The notes under the pieces are model-generated. The model was not told the origin of the DNA. It was given only the letters and a program-made list of their open reading frames with translations, and did no database searches. The translations under genes were made by a program, and so were the position numbers. A stretch of 26,149 nucleotides of DNA from Verrucomicrobiota bacterium (GTDB taxonomy: Bacteria > Verrucomicrobiota > Verrucomicrobiia > Limisphaerales > UBA1096), in assembly GCA_030747575.1 (NCBI GenBank), contig JASLKI010000293.1:1-26149 (forward strand), in the 5' to 3' direction. The first letter of the stretch is position 1. Each line of letters starts with the position of its first letter. Shown in pieces: positions 1-9,291 of this stretch.

Positions 1-2207
1 AGGCCGCCACGACTCATGCCTTCCAGCGTGGCTTTCGTTGCGAAGCCGTGTTGCGTGGTCAGGAAATCGTAAAAACGATCCCATCGCTCGACCGCTGCCG
101 GACTCCCGAACAACGCGCCCACCTCGCAGTAAACGACGTGCCACCCCTTGGCCAGCAGGGCGAGATCGGCTTGCGGTTCGTGCCCCCAAAAGCGGGCGCG
201 CCAAACCCAGGGCCTGCCGGGTGCTGTGGTGTTCGGAGTGACAATACGGCAGTCAGCATCACCCAGCTTGAAGTCGTAACGGTCGAAGTTGTGCCAAGCG
301 GTTTTTTCGCCAGGGATGTTTGTGGTCTGGTCGAGCGATTTGACTTCAGTTTTGCGCTTGGCCAGGTCGAGCAACTGCGCGGTCGTGGCGAAGCGGGAGA
401 TGTTCAAAAAGTCCGGTTGCTCCCTGTCCGACGCCGGATAGCCACTGAGGTTGAGTCGACTGATTTCCTTCTCGAAGAGGGACGCAAGTGTGACGAGGCT
501 TGCTGAATCGCCGGTGCCCCACAATTCCAGCGGCGCGCCGGCGCAGCGCTCGAGCGTGCGGAGGGCGCGAATGCAGCGGCGCACATCCCACACCTGTTGC
601 CCCGCGAGGGTTTGGCCAAGTAGCATGAATCGGCGGCGGGTCTGCGTGAGGTGTTTTTGGTTTTGCGTCAATCGCGTGGGGCCAATCCCCCGGGGCGAAA
701 GGGCGACGTAAACTCCCGGATGCTCGGCAACGAATTCGAGCCGGCCGGCGATATCCTCCACTTGGTTGTCGTTGAGCACCTGGAGGTGCACGGGTGCGCC
801 CTTGCTCAAGTCGGGCTTGTGGGCAACGTGCATTCGGAGCCGAATCCCGGGTTGACTGTCAAAGTCATAGGCAGCGAGACGCACGCCGTCGCGCTCGGTG
901 TCCGACACTTTTACGAGCTGCAACCTGCCGCCGCGCTTGGGCCAGCCGCCAAAGGTTTTCGAGCGCAAATCCGCCATGATTTCCGGGCGCTTGGCCTTGG
1001 TGTCATCGGTGGCGATCCGTGAGAACGTGTCGTGAATGGTTGTGGTTCGCTCGTCTTGCGGGGCGTTGCCGAACACCTTGAGTTGCTGTGGCTGGAAAAG
1101 CTTGGTCGCCGGCTTGTCGATCAAAACGCTTTTGCCCTTGAGATGTTTGTTGAACCAGTTGAACGCCGGCAGGCGTAATTGCTGCGAGTCGCCGTGGCCG
1201 CCGGGGGTGATGACGAGGCCGAGGCTGCTTTTTTTGCCGTGCAACTCGTAGATGCGACGGACTTTTGTGAAGAGCCGGTTGACGCCGTCGAGTGGAAAGA
1301 TGCCGTCGTCGTCGGTGTTGAGGATGAGCAACGGGCGAGGCGCGACGAGCGAGGCGACTTGGGCAAAGTCCCACCCGTAAGTGTTCACGTGATACATGCA
1401 GTCGCAATGCCCCTCGACGACTCCGTCGACAACGTGGTTTTGCAGGTCGGTAATTCCGGCGACCGGCGCGGCGACCTTGATGCGCTCGTCGAGCGTAGCG
1501 ATCCACCAACTGTACGCGCCGCCGCCGCTGCGGCCGGTCACGCCGAGGCGGTTTTTGTCCACGACGTCAAGCGACGTAAGGTAGTCGAGTGCGCGGATGC
1601 AGTTCCACGCCTCAACACCCGCCGGCGAGTAGCCACGGGAGTTCCACCACCACATGCCGTGGCGATAGGTGCCGTGGTGTATGCCGGAAAGCTCACCGAG
1701 TTGGATCGTGTCGATGGCGAGGCAGACGTAGCCGTTTCGCGCAAACCAAGCGCCATGATGCTGGTAGTAGGTTTTGTTGCCATAATCGACGCCGTCAATC
1801 TTTACGCGGCCGTGCCCGCAAACGTAGAGGATTGTCGGCGCGGGGGCGGTGAGATTCTTGGGTATGTACAGGTTGCCGGTGACGTACAGGCCGGGGCTGG
1901 ACTGAAAGTGAAGGTTACGCACCTCGAACTCGTCGTGTTGCACCGTGCCGGTGACGGTGGCTTGCAACGGCGTGCGTTCCGGGAGCGGATCGAGCCCGAG
2001 CATTTCGTGAAGCTGCTTGCGGTAGAGATCTTTTTTGGTGTTCCAATCGTCGAGTGTCTCGATTTCGTCGAGGCAACTGTCTGCCAGTCGTTTGGTTTCG
2101 ATTTTGAAATACTCGGCAAACATCCGGTCACCGGGCGTCTTCAATTCAGCGGCGTGGGCAAGCGACACAGCCAAGCCGCAAAGTAGTAAAGGGAGCAGTC
2201 GTTTCAT
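1..2207 (-). CDS. Secreted tandem alpha/beta-hydrolase (acetylxylan-esterase-like), 3' end beyond window
   Basis: An uninterrupted minus-strand frame runs from the ATG at 2207 to the window edge (735 codons, no stop). The N-terminus MKRLLPLLLCGLAVSLAHA is a signal peptide, so the protein is exported. Residues about 25-360 form a first alpha/beta-hydrolase module resembling acetylxylan-esterase/dienelactone-hydrolase-type enzymes: nucleophile elbow GRSGGG (Ser227), acid candidates Asp300/Asp301 in NTDDDG, and His338 in GGHGD. A linker region (about 380-600) leads into a second hydrolase-like module whose elbow GMSRGG (Ser732) sits at the edge; its acid and histidine lie outside. The expected role is removal of ester groups from polysaccharide in the periplasm or outside the cell; the substrate is not evident. 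No clear Shine-Dalgarno is visible, and a perfect palindrome copy lies 14 nt upstream of the start. It is divergent from the propeller gene at 2331. Confidence 0.85.
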   Translation of the reverse strand, partial: MKRLLPLLLCGLAVSLAHAAELKTPGDRMFAEYFKIETKRLADSCLDEIETLDDWNTKKDLYRKQLHEMLGLDPLPERTPLQATVTGTVQHDEFEVRNLHFQSSPGLYVTGNLYIPKNLTAPAPTILYVCGHGRVKIDGVDYGNKTYYQHHGAWFARNGYVCLAIDTIQLGELSGIHHGTYRHGMWWWNSRGYSPAGVEAWNCIRALDYLTSLDVVDKNRLGVTGRSGGGAYSWWIATLDERIKVAAPVAGITDLQNHVVDGVVEGHCDCMYHVNTYGWDFAQVASLVAPRPLLILNTDDDGIFPLDGVNRLFTKVRRIYELHGKKSSLGLVITPGGHGDSQQLRLPAFNWFNKHLKGKSVLIDKPATKLFQPQQLKVFGNAPQDERTTTIHDTFSRIATDDTKAKRPEIMADLRSKTFGGWPKRGGRLQLVKVSDTERDGVRLAAYDFDSQPGIRLRMHVAHKPDLSKGAPVHLQVLNDNQVEDIAGRLEFVAEHPGVYVALSPRGIGPTRLTQNQKHLTQTRRRFMLLGQTLAGQQVWDVRRCIRALRTLERCAGAPLELWGTGDSASLVTLASLFEKEISRLNLSGYPASDREQPDFLNISRFATTAQLLDLAKRKTEVKSLDQTTNIPGEKTAWHNFDRYDFKLGDADCRIVTPNTTAPGRPWVWRARFWGHEPQADLALLAKGWHVVYCEVGALFGSPAAVERWDRFYDFLTTQHGFATKATLEGMSRGG

Positions 2208-2221
2208 GATGAAAATGTTTG

Positions 2222-2235
2222 CGCTTGGCCAAGCG
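2222..2235. repeat. Perfect 14-bp palindrome CGCTTGGCCAAGCG, copy 1
   Basis: This exact self-complementary 14-mer lies in the 123-bp divergent intergenic region, 14 nt upstream of the start codon at 2207. In RNA it could fold as a 5-bp stem with a GGCC loop just ahead of the ribosome-binding region. The rest of 2208-2330 shows no gene and no convincing promoter. Confidence 0.9.
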
Positions 2236-2330
2236 TGGATGAGGAAGACGCTTGAGACAAGCCAAGTTCCAAATGGTGAAGATTGGATTATCACTTGAAA
2301 TTCCGGTGGTGAGGCTGCAGTTTCCCGCAG

Positions 2331-5300
2331 ATGAAATCCTTCCGTTGGATGATGTTGATGTGTCTTGTTTCCTTTGTTCAGGGACCGAGTGCTGCAGATT
2401 GGCCCTCGTACCGGCATGACGGGAACCGTTCGGCGGTCAGTGCGGAGGCCGTTTCCGGCAAGCTGAATCCCCAGTGGGTGTTCGAGTCGCGCCACCGTCC
2501 GCGTACCGCCTGGCCGATGCCGGGAGAGGAGACGCCGCGCATGCACTCGGATCGCGCTTACAATGTCGTGGTCTCCGGGCGGACGCTGTTTTTCGGCAAC
2601 AATGTGGACAATCACGTGTACGCGCTGGACACCCGGACGGCGGAAGAGCGGTGGCGTTTTACCGCCGGTGGAGCGGTGAGGTTTGCGCCGGTGGTGCATG
2701 GTGGCAACCTGTATTTCGGTTCGGACGACGGTTTGGTTTACTGCCTCAACGCGGGGGACGGCGCACTTGTCTGGAAATACCGGCCGAGTCCAAGTGGCGA
2801 GCGGGTGATTGGAAACAGTCGGCTTATCTCGGCATGGCCGGTTCGCACCGGGTTGCTGATCGAAAAGGATATCGTCTATTTCGCTTCCGGCATTTTCCCG
2901 TATGAGGGACTTTACATTGGTGCGGTGGACGCTGGCAGCGGCAAGGAGATTTGGCTCAACGACACTTCCGGCGACCAGGCGTGGGGCCTTAATTATGGAG
3001 GGATGGCGCCGCAGGGCTACATTGTTGCGTCCGAGTTGAGCCTGTTCGTGCCGACTGGTCGAGGGATGCCGGCGTTGTTCGACAAGGGCACTGGTAAGTT
3101 CAATAAATTCCTCAACGCCGGCGGCAAGGTCGGCGGCGCGTGGGCGATGATGGATGAAGGCGCATTGTTCGCGGGCAACGATAATCAAGGCACCGACAGC
3201 AAGGTGGCCTTCGATGGCAAATCCGGCGCGAGTCGGGGAGACCAGTTTGCGAGTTTCCCGTCGATCGACATGGTGCTCACAAAAGACATCGCCTACATTG
3301 CCACGCAAAAAGGCATCTACGCTATCGACCGCGCCGGTAACGCCAAGGCCACCGCAGACGTTCCCAAGCTGGCGAAGGAGGAGGGTGACTTGGTGAAGTC
3401 GATCAACACGATCCGTGAGCGTCACAAGGCCGCCGTCAAGGCCAACAAGGCAGGCGAGTTGGGCAAGGTCACCGCAGAGTTGAACAAGGCCACCGCCCGA
3501 CTGGCTGCCATTGCCAAGGAGAAGACAACGCTCAATGCCGGGCGCGTGACTTGGTTTGTCTCCCGCGAGCAGCTTGGCCCGCTGGCAGTGTCCGGCGAAC
3601 TCGGCACGTTGGCACTCGCCGGCAAAACGCTTTTTGCCGGTGGCAACGGCTACGTGCTGTCAGTCAATGTAGCCAGCGGTCAACTAGTTTCCATGTACGG
3701 TTTGCCGGACAACGCGCTTGGCCTTGCTGTGGCTGACAGTCGGTTGTTCGTGAGCACTGACTCTGGCGCCATTCATTGTCTTGGCGAACAGATGGTGCAA
3801 GGCAGTCCCCGCAAAGTCACCGAGGCGGCGAGCTCGGTCGTGCTTGGCCAAGCGGACACGGCTGCCGCCGAGGAAATCAGTCTACGCAGCGGTATCAACG
3901 TCGGTTGGTGCCTGATTTACGGTGCGCGTGACGGGAAATTGGCTCGGGCGCTCGCTGCGCAAACCAAGTTAAACATCGTCATCATCGAGCAGGACGCCGC
4001 GCGCCTCGAGGCGATCCGGCGCGACCTTCTACTGGCCGGGCTTTACGGTTCACGGGTGATCGCCGCCGACTGGGACGCCGCCGAGTTGCCGGATTATTTT
4101 GCCAACTTGATCGTCTCCGAGCGTGTGCAGCATGGCGACGATGTACAGTTGCCGGTAGGTCATTTGGCGCGCGTGCTTCGCCCGGCGGGCGGTGTGCTGC
4201 TGCTGGGATCAGTGGCGAGTTGGCCAAAGGAAAATGTGGCGAACGTTATTGACGGACTGAAGGCCAACGTTAAGTCCAGTCATGATGTTTCACTGGAGAA
4301 CAGTTGGCTGAAGTTCACCCGCGGCAAACTCGACGGCGCGGGAAGCTGGAGTGGCCTGTACGGCAACACGGCCAACACCTCGTCCACCCAGGACCGGCTC
4401 GTGAAGGGGCCGCTTGGCGTGCTTTGGTTCGGCGAGCCCGGCTCGGAGCACATGGTCGAGCGGCACTCCCGTTCGGTGAGCCCGCTCGCCGTGAACGGCC
4501 GGTTGATCGTGCAGGGCATGGAGGTCGTGATGGCTTACGACGCCTACAACGGCACGTTTCTTTGGCAGCGAAAAATTCCCGGCGCGGTTCGTGTGAGGGT
4601 GGATGTGGACGGCTCGAACATTGTCGCCACTGACGACTCGGTATTCGTCGCGGCCCACGATCGAGTATTGCATCTAGACGCTCAAACAGGGCGCACACTG
4701 CGCGAGTTTACAGTCCCAAGGCAGGCCGGGGGCAAGGCGCTGCGCTGGGGGAACATCGGCGTGGATGGCGAGATTCTTTTCGGCACCGGCGCCGTTCCGT
4801 TGGCCCGTGAGTATGGTTATCTCTGGAACGCCCTCGTGAAAAACGGTGAGTGGGTGGCCGAGGCCGACGCGCCGAAGGATGCGCTTGCCACCCTGAAAAC
4901 TGTGAAAGGAATTCATCCGCGCCCCGATGCCCGAGCCTACGCCTATTTCAAGCGCCGCGGTCTGCATTGGCATCCCATCAACCCGTTTCCAGGCTGGTTA
5001 CCTGACCACTCCCCCAGTGCTGTGACGGATAAGATTATGCTCAGCGAAAAAGTATTCGCATACAACATCGGCACTGGTGAATTGCTATGGCAGCATGATG
5101 GTGCTGGCATTCCAAACATCTCACTGGCGATCGCAGACGACCGCGTCTTTTTCCTGAAGGACGATGTAATTGGTGAAGAGCGCAAACAGGCGAGGACAGC
5201 TGTCCAAACCGAGATTGATGGAGGAAGCTACGTCCCCGAGCGCGAGCAGGAGCTGGCCGAGAAAGAGCGCGATGTGCGGCGGGTGGTTTGCCTTGAGGCT

Positions 5301-6491
5301 GCGAGTGGTCGCGAGATTTGGAATCGCCCGTACGATCTCACCGGCTGCGGCGGCACCAAATTGGGCATCGCTTATCAGGACGGCCGCTTGTTATTCTTTG
5401 GGCACTATAGTAACCACGACGAGGGGCCGTTCAATAAAGGCAACTTGAACTGGCGGCGCATAACCGTACTGCAAGCAGAGAGCGGCAGCATGCTGTGGAG
5501 CAAGCCGCTCAACTACCGTCGCCGCCCGACGATTGTCGGTGACACGATTTACATCGAACCGCGAAGGTGTGATCTTGCCACCGGTGAAATACAGAAACGC
5601 ACACACCCCATCACCGGCGAGTCTGTGGACTGGGAGTTTCTGCGTCCCGGACATAGTTGCGGAATAGTCACGGCTACGCCGCACAACCTTTTTTTTCGAT
5701 CCTTTAGCGGGGCAATTGTAGACACCGAGCGGGACACAGGTCTGCAGCTTTTCGGAGGCCTACGTCCCGGTTGCTGGAATAGCATGATCCCGGCGAACGG
5801 ATTGTTGAGCATGCAGGAGTCAAGCGCCGGTTGCACCTGCAGTTACTCGCTGCGAACCACGGTTGTCCTGAAAAACAAACCGCAGAAAGGTCTTGCGGAG
5901 TGGGCTGTGTTTATTAGTCAAGCTGCGACCAAGCCGGTGAAGCACCTGGCGATCAACTTCGGCGCGCCCGGCGACATGCGCGCGAAGGATGGCACCGTTT
6001 GGTTTGCCTACCCGCGACCGAAGACGACCGTGGGGCAGGGTGCGTTCGCCAACTACGGCGTGAAGTTCAAGCTCAGCGAAGCAGGAAAACCGGAGGTCGT
6101 GCAGCGTGATTGGCGCGGCAAAACCATCGCCGGCACCGACAAGCCTTGGCTCTTCACTTCCGCACTCAAGGGGGTGACCAAGCTCAAGGTGCCGCTTTTG
6201 GAGAAAGATCAAACCGCCCGATACACGGTTCGACTGGGATTCGCTGTCTTGGCGGAAGCTGCCGGGCAGGTGTTCGACGTTAAGTTGCAGGGCAGGACTG
6301 TGCTCGAGTCGTTCGACATCGCCGCTTCCGCCGGTGCGCTCGGCGAATCGATAACGCGCGAATTCGAGGGCATCAGCGTGACTGGTGATCTCGATATCGA
6401 GCTGGTTCCGGCCGACAAAAAAGCCAAACTGGCCCCGACCCTCATTCACGCTCTCGAGGTGAACCGCGAACAGTTTCGCGCAGCGAAATAG
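2331..6491 (+). CDS. Exported PQQ-type beta-propeller protein with inserted methyltransferase-like domain
   Basis: This 1386-aa protein starts with a signal peptide (MKSFRWMMLMCLVSFVQ, likely cut after PSA). Residues about 25-500 carry PQQ/BamB-like propeller blades (WPSYRHDGNRSA, LYFGSDDGLVYCLNAGDG, IYAIDRAG). A charged coiled-coil-like insert, rich in Lys, Glu and Ala, occupies about 344-403. Residues about 515-650 read as a Rossmann methyltransferase-like domain (VGWCLIYGARDGKLARALA, IVIIEQDAARLEAIRRDL, then LARVLRPAGGVLLLG). A second propeller block follows at about 690-1190, then a C-terminal beta domain from about 1202 (LAINFGAPGD, GTVWFAYPRP) resembling malectin-like modules. Similar mosaic proteins are, from memory, common in Planctomycetes and Verrucomicrobia; their function is unknown to me. 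Propellers of this type bind quinone cofactors or act as scaffolds. The classical glycine-rich SAM loop is only partly kept (YGARDGK). The unknown gene at 6497 follows after 5 bp. Confidence 0.85.
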   Translation: MKSFRWMMLMCLVSFVQGPSAADWPSYRHDGNRSAVSAEAVSGKLNPQWVFESRHRPRTAWPMPGEETPRMHSDRAYNVVVSGRTLFFGNNVDNHVYALDTRTAEERWRFTAGGAVRFAPVVHGGNLYFGSDDGLVYCLNAGDGALVWKYRPSPSGERVIGNSRLISAWPVRTGLLIEKDIVYFASGIFPYEGLYIGAVDAGSGKEIWLNDTSGDQAWGLNYGGMAPQGYIVASELSLFVPTGRGMPALFDKGTGKFNKFLNAGGKVGGAWAMMDEGALFAGNDNQGTDSKVAFDGKSGASRGDQFASFPSIDMVLTKDIAYIATQKGIYAIDRAGNAKATADVPKLAKEEGDLVKSINTIRERHKAAVKANKAGELGKVTAELNKATARLAAIAKEKTTLNAGRVTWFVSREQLGPLAVSGELGTLALAGKTLFAGGNGYVLSVNVASGQLVSMYGLPDNALGLAVADSRLFVSTDSGAIHCLGEQMVQGSPRKVTEAASSVVLGQADTAAAEEISLRSGINVGWCLIYGARDGKLARALAAQTKLNIVIIEQDAARLEAIRRDLLLAGLYGSRVIAADWDAAELPDYFANLIVSERVQHGDDVQLPVGHLARVLRPAGGVLLLGSVASWPKENVANVIDGLKANVKSSHDVSLENSWLKFTRGKLDGAGSWSGLYGNTANTSSTQDRLVKGPLGVLWFGEPGSEHMVERHSRSVSPLAVNGRLIVQGMEVVMAYDAYNGTFLWQRKIPGAVRVRVDVDGSNIVATDDSVFVAAHDRVLHLDAQTGRTLREFTVPRQAGGKALRWGNIGVDGEILFGTGAVPLAREYGYLWNALVKNGEWVAEADAPKDALATLKTVKGIHPRPDARAYAYFKRRGLHWHPINPFPGWLPDHSPSAVTDKIMLSEKVFAYNIGTGELLWQHDGAGIPNISLAIADDRVFFLKDDVIGEERKQARTAVQTEIDGGSYVPEREQELAEKERDVRRVVCLEAASGREIWNRPYDLTGCGGTKLGIAYQDGRLLFFGHYSNHDEGPFNKGNLNWRRITVLQAESGSMLWSKPLNYRRRPTIVGDTIYIEPRRCDLATGEIQKRTHPITGESVDWEFLRPGHSCGIVTATPHNLFFRSFSGAIVDTERDTGLQLFGGLRPGCWNSMIPANGLLSMQESSAGCTCSYSLRTTVVLKNKPQKGLAEWAVFISQAATKPVKHLAINFGAPGDMRAKDGTVWFAYPRPKTTVGQGAFANYGVKFKLSEAGKPEVVQRDWRGKTIAGTDKPWLFTSALKGVTKLKVPLLEKDQTARYTVRLGFAVLAEAAGQVFDVKLQGRTVLESFDIAASAGALGESITREFEGISVTGDLDIELVPADKKAKLAPTLIHALEVNREQFRAAK
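3841..3854. repeat. Near-perfect palindrome copy (13 of 14 bases) inside the propeller gene
   Basis: The sequence TGCTTGGCCAAGCG differs from the 14-mer only in its first base. In frame it encodes Leu-Gly-Gln-Ala between the first propeller and the methyltransferase-like domain, a likely linker. Confidence 0.8.
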
Positions 6492-6496
6492 CGCCG

Positions 6497-7669
6497 GTGA
6501 ACCATTGCTCAAAGCGATTCGGTATCCTGCTGGCCTGCCTGCTTTCGGTCGAGGCGCTGGCCTGCCGGTTTAACGTGCGCGACGTTGGCTTCGTTGATCT
6601 CGGCTCCGAGCCGTACCACTTGTACATATTCGTCGGCGACTCCATGCCGGCGGCCGAGCGTGAGTCGTTGCAGTCCATCGCCACCGCCACGTTTTACGAC
6701 TCGAATGTGAAGGCCAGACTGCTGCCGGTTGGGCAAGCGCGCCAGGGCGGGGCCAAGGTGTTTCTTCCCGATGGATTTACCGGCGAGACGCCGGCGGCGG
6801 TGCTTGTTTCGCCCGATCAAAAAACAAGCCTTGCGGTACCCCTGGCCAAGAACGGCGTGCCGATCCTGCAAACGGCCTGGGACGCGCTCGAGTCGGTGCT
6901 GGATTCACCCCGGCGAAATGGCATCCTCAGGAAGGTGTTCGACCGCTACGGCGTCGTGCTTGTTGTTGAGGGCAACGATGTTGCACAGAACCGGCGCATC
7001 CGCTCGATGGCTGATGCGGTCGTCTCGGAAATCACGGCCAAGCTGCCCGGATTGGAGAAGGAAATCCAACAACCTCCGGTGGTTGAAGTGATATCGGGGG
7101 AAGCTTTCGAGGCCGAGCGGGCGTTTCTCTGGAGCCTCGGCATTCAAAATGTTTTGGCCGTACCGCAGGTAGTGATCCTCTATGGACGCGGCCGAATGAT
7201 TGGACCTGTTCTCAGTGGTGAGCGGTTGAGTCAGCCAAGCGTCAGCGCCATTCTGAACACCATTGGGCTTAATTGCGAATGCGGTCTCGACCGCAAATGG
7301 ATGCAGGGAGTGATGGTGCCGTTGAAGTGGGATCGCGACCGAAAACAGGAAATCGCGAACCAGTTGGGCTTCAACCCGGAAAGCCCGGAGATCCGGATCG
7401 AGATGAGTCAAATCCTGGCCAAGGGCGGGGCGGGCCAGGGGGTCAACCGCTCGAAGATTGTCGGTGACACTCTGGACGAACTGCTCACCGGTTATCGAAC
7501 CGGCAGCTTGGGCGCAAATACGCCGCCAGGATCGCTTGGCCAAGCGACAGAACCGAGAGCAAAAGAGAAACCGAAATTTCCAACGATGACTTGGATCCTC
7601 TTTGTAGGCGCCGCAATTCTTGCCATCGGTGGCGTCATCCGACTAAGCGCCCGCCGCCGGGGTTTGTAA
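6497..7669 (+). CDS. Unknown exported protein with C-terminal membrane anchor
   Basis: This 390-aa frame starts at a GTG only 5 bp after the stop of the propeller gene, so the two are almost certainly cotranscribed. Residues 1-22 form a signal peptide ending ALA, directly before CRFNVRDVGFVDL; the cysteine does not sit in a good lipobox. The middle alternates predicted strands and helices (YHLYIFVGDSM, GVVLVVEGNDVAQNRR, VPQVVILYGRGRMIGPVLSG) and contains a Cys-x-Cys pair in LNCECGLDRKW. After a polar linker (TPPGSLGQATEPRAKEK, which includes a palindrome copy) a single membrane segment, TWILFVGAAILAIGGVIRL, ends in a basic tail, giving a bulk-outside topology. I do not recognise a family with certainty; comparable CR-x-x-VRDVGFVDL-type proteins may exist in planctomycetes. 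A role together with the propeller protein is inferred from position only. Confidence 0.8.
   Translation: MNHCSKRFGILLACLLSVEALACRFNVRDVGFVDLGSEPYHLYIFVGDSMPAAERESLQSIATATFYDSNVKARLLPVGQARQGGAKVFLPDGFTGETPAAVLVSPDQKTSLAVPLAKNGVPILQTAWDALESVLDSPRRNGILRKVFDRYGVVLVVEGNDVAQNRRIRSMADAVVSEITAKLPGLEKEIQQPPVVEVISGEAFEAERAFLWSLGIQNVLAVPQVVILYGRGRMIGPVLSGERLSQPSVSAILNTIGLNCECGLDRKWMQGVMVPLKWDRDRKQEIANQLGFNPESPEIRIEMSQILAKGGAGQGVNRSKIVGDTLDELLTGYRTGSLGANTPPGSLGQATEPRAKEKPKFPTMTWILFVGAAILAIGGVIRLSARRRGL
7533..7546. repeat. Perfect 14-bp palindrome, copy 2 (intragenic)
   Basis: An exact CGCTTGGCCAAGCG lies in the polar linker before the membrane anchor of the gene at 6497, read as Ser-Leu-Gly-Gln-Ala-Thr. 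It sits in a region of the protein likely to tolerate insertion. Confidence 0.9.
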
Positions 7670-7688
7670 TTGGGAGCGGCCCTGTGCG

Positions 7689-9230
7689 TTACGGCCGGCT
7701 TTGGCCGGCATCGATGATTCTCTGCAGTCGCTGCTTCATTCGATCTAAGACTTTGGGGTGCTGGTCAGCGATGTTGTTTTCTTCCTGCTGATCATTACTA
7801 AGGTCATAAAGTGCAAATCTTGGAGAGGGCGTGTTTGCGAGTTTATTGCTAACCACAGTATTCCGTTTACGCTTGGAGTCGTGGCGTTGCAGTTTCCATT
7901 TTCCGACGCGGAAGCCGTAGTTGCCACCTTTGCCGTTGTCCTGCTGGACGATGTGCCTGCGGCCCTTGGCGTCTTCTTTGCCGAGCAACGCGTCCATGAC
8001 ATCGAAGCTGTCGGGGCAGGCATCCTTCGGAAGTTCGACCCCCGTGAGGGCGGCGAAACTGGCGGCGAGGTCGATGGTGCAGACCATTTTGTTTGAGGTG
8101 CCCTTTGCAATTTTGCCGGGCCAATAGGTAATGAACGGCGTGTGAGTGCCGCCCTCGAGCACGCTGTATTTACCGCCGCTGAACGGGCCGTTCGGGCGGT
8201 GGTTGCCCATCTTTTCGAGCGCGCCGTCCTTGTAGCCGTCATCGCCGACCGGGCCATTGTCCGAGCAAAAAACGATGAGCGTGTTGTCGGAAAGTTTCAG
8301 CCGGTCGAGGGTCTTGACCAGTTCGCCAACGCACCAGTCGAGTTGCACGACAGCGTCACCGCGAAAGCCGAGACCGGATGTGCCGTGGAATCGTTCGTGC
8401 GGCATGCGCGGCACGTGCAGATCGTGCGAGGAGAAAAACAGGAAGAACGGATTGTCCCTGTTGGTCTCGATCCATTTGTTGGATTGCTTTACCCACTCGT
8501 CGGCGAGGTCCTCGTCGCGGAAACGCGCCGCGTGGCCGCCGGTGTAAAAGCCGATTCGGCTGATGCCGTTATGGATGGTCGAGTTGTGCCCGTGGCTCCA
8601 GTCCATCTTGAGGGAGTTCCGGTGCGTAAGCCCCGTCGGGTGGTCGGGACTTGGCTTTTTTCTGCCAACCCACAGCGGATCCTTTGGGTCGAGATTCTTC
8701 ACGCGATGGTTCACGACATAAACCTGTGGCACGCGATCGTTGGTGGTGGGCAGGAGGTAGTTGAAGTCAAAGCCGATTTCGCGCGGGCCGGGTTTCAGGT
8801 TGCCGTTCCAATCCGGCCCGCTTGGCCCGCCTAGGCCAAGGTGCCATTTGCCGATGACGGCGGTCGTGTAACCGGCACGTTTGAGCAGTGACGGGAGAGT
8901 CTCGACGCCTGGCTGGATAATAGCCGGCCCGTTCGGCGGAGCGATGCCAGTGTTGTTTTGCCGAAACGCATACTTTCCGGTTAGGAAAGAAAAGCGCGTC
9001 GGTGTACAGGTGGAGGCGGAGCAGTAGCCGTTGGTGAACCGCAGGCCGTTAGCGGCGAGTTTGTCGATATTCGGTGTCTTGAGGTTCTCCGGCTTGGCTC
9101 CGTAACAGCCAATGTCACCGTAGCCAAGGTCGTCGGCCATGATGACGATGATGTTGGGCTTATCGGTCTTGGCCGCTTGGGCGATGATCGAGGAGGCTAC
9201 AGTAAAAAGTAGGGCGGAAAAAAATCGCAT
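7689..9230 (-). CDS. Type I sulfatase (arylsulfatase-like), secreted
   Basis: This 513-aa protein has a signal peptide (cut near AQA, residue 19). The sulfatase fold is clear: metal-binding Asp33-Asp34 in IVIMADDLGYGD, and the formylglycine motif C-T-P-T-R with Cys75 as the residue to be oxidised. GKWHLG supplies Lys128 and His130, and SDNGP is the later metal site. The length is normal for the family. It hydrolyses sulfate esters, probably on sulfated polysaccharide, after export; it needs a formylglycine-generating enzyme that is not in this window. It is the last gene of a minus-strand run with the two amidohydrolase-type genes upstream, 61 bp from the nearest. No strong ribosome-binding site is visible. 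The stop codon at 7689-7691 is 19 bp from the convergent stop at 7669. Confidence 0.95.
   Translation of the reverse strand: MRFFSALLFTVASSIIAQAAKTDKPNIIVIMADDLGYGDIGCYGAKPENLKTPNIDKLAANGLRFTNGYCSASTCTPTRFSFLTGKYAFRQNNTGIAPPNGPAIIQPGVETLPSLLKRAGYTTAVIGKWHLGLGGPSGPDWNGNLKPGPREIGFDFNYLLPTTNDRVPQVYVVNHRVKNLDPKDPLWVGRKKPSPDHPTGLTHRNSLKMDWSHGHNSTIHNGISRIGFYTGGHAARFRDEDLADEWVKQSNKWIETNRDNPFFLFFSSHDLHVPRMPHERFHGTSGLGFRGDAVVQLDWCVGELVKTLDRLKLSDNTLIVFCSDNGPVGDDGYKDGALEKMGNHRPNGPFSGGKYSVLEGGTHTPFITYWPGKIAKGTSNKMVCTIDLAASFAALTGVELPKDACPDSFDVMDALLGKEDAKGRRHIVQQDNGKGGNYGFRVGKWKLQRHDSKRKRNTVVSNKLANTPSPRFALYDLSNDQQEENNIADQHPKVLDRMKQRLQRIIDAGQSRP
7694..7709. terminator. Possible bidirectional hairpin between convergent genes
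   Basis: GCCGGC, a TTTG loop and GCCGGC form a six-base all-GC stem inside the last codons of the sulfatase gene, where two convergent genes meet. There is no T-run on either side, so a rho-independent terminator is only a possibility. Confidence 0.25.
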
Positions 9231-9291
9231 GCCGGTTGTGTACTGGCGAAGACCAAGTCAGTCAACCAAGCGGTTGGCCAAGTGAGGGTGG

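Noticed and set aside
1179..2186. 335-codon plus-strand open frame
   Set aside because: It is antisense to the continuous hydrolase frame on the minus strand, which has a signal peptide and catalytic motifs. The antisense translation has no recognisable features.
5820..6512. 230-codon minus-strand open frame
   Set aside because: It overlaps the 3' end of the propeller gene and has no motif, signal peptide or plausible start context.
7694..7709. Strong rho-independent terminator between the convergent genes
   Set aside because: The GC hairpin lacks a T-run in both directions, so it is kept only as a low-confidence feature.
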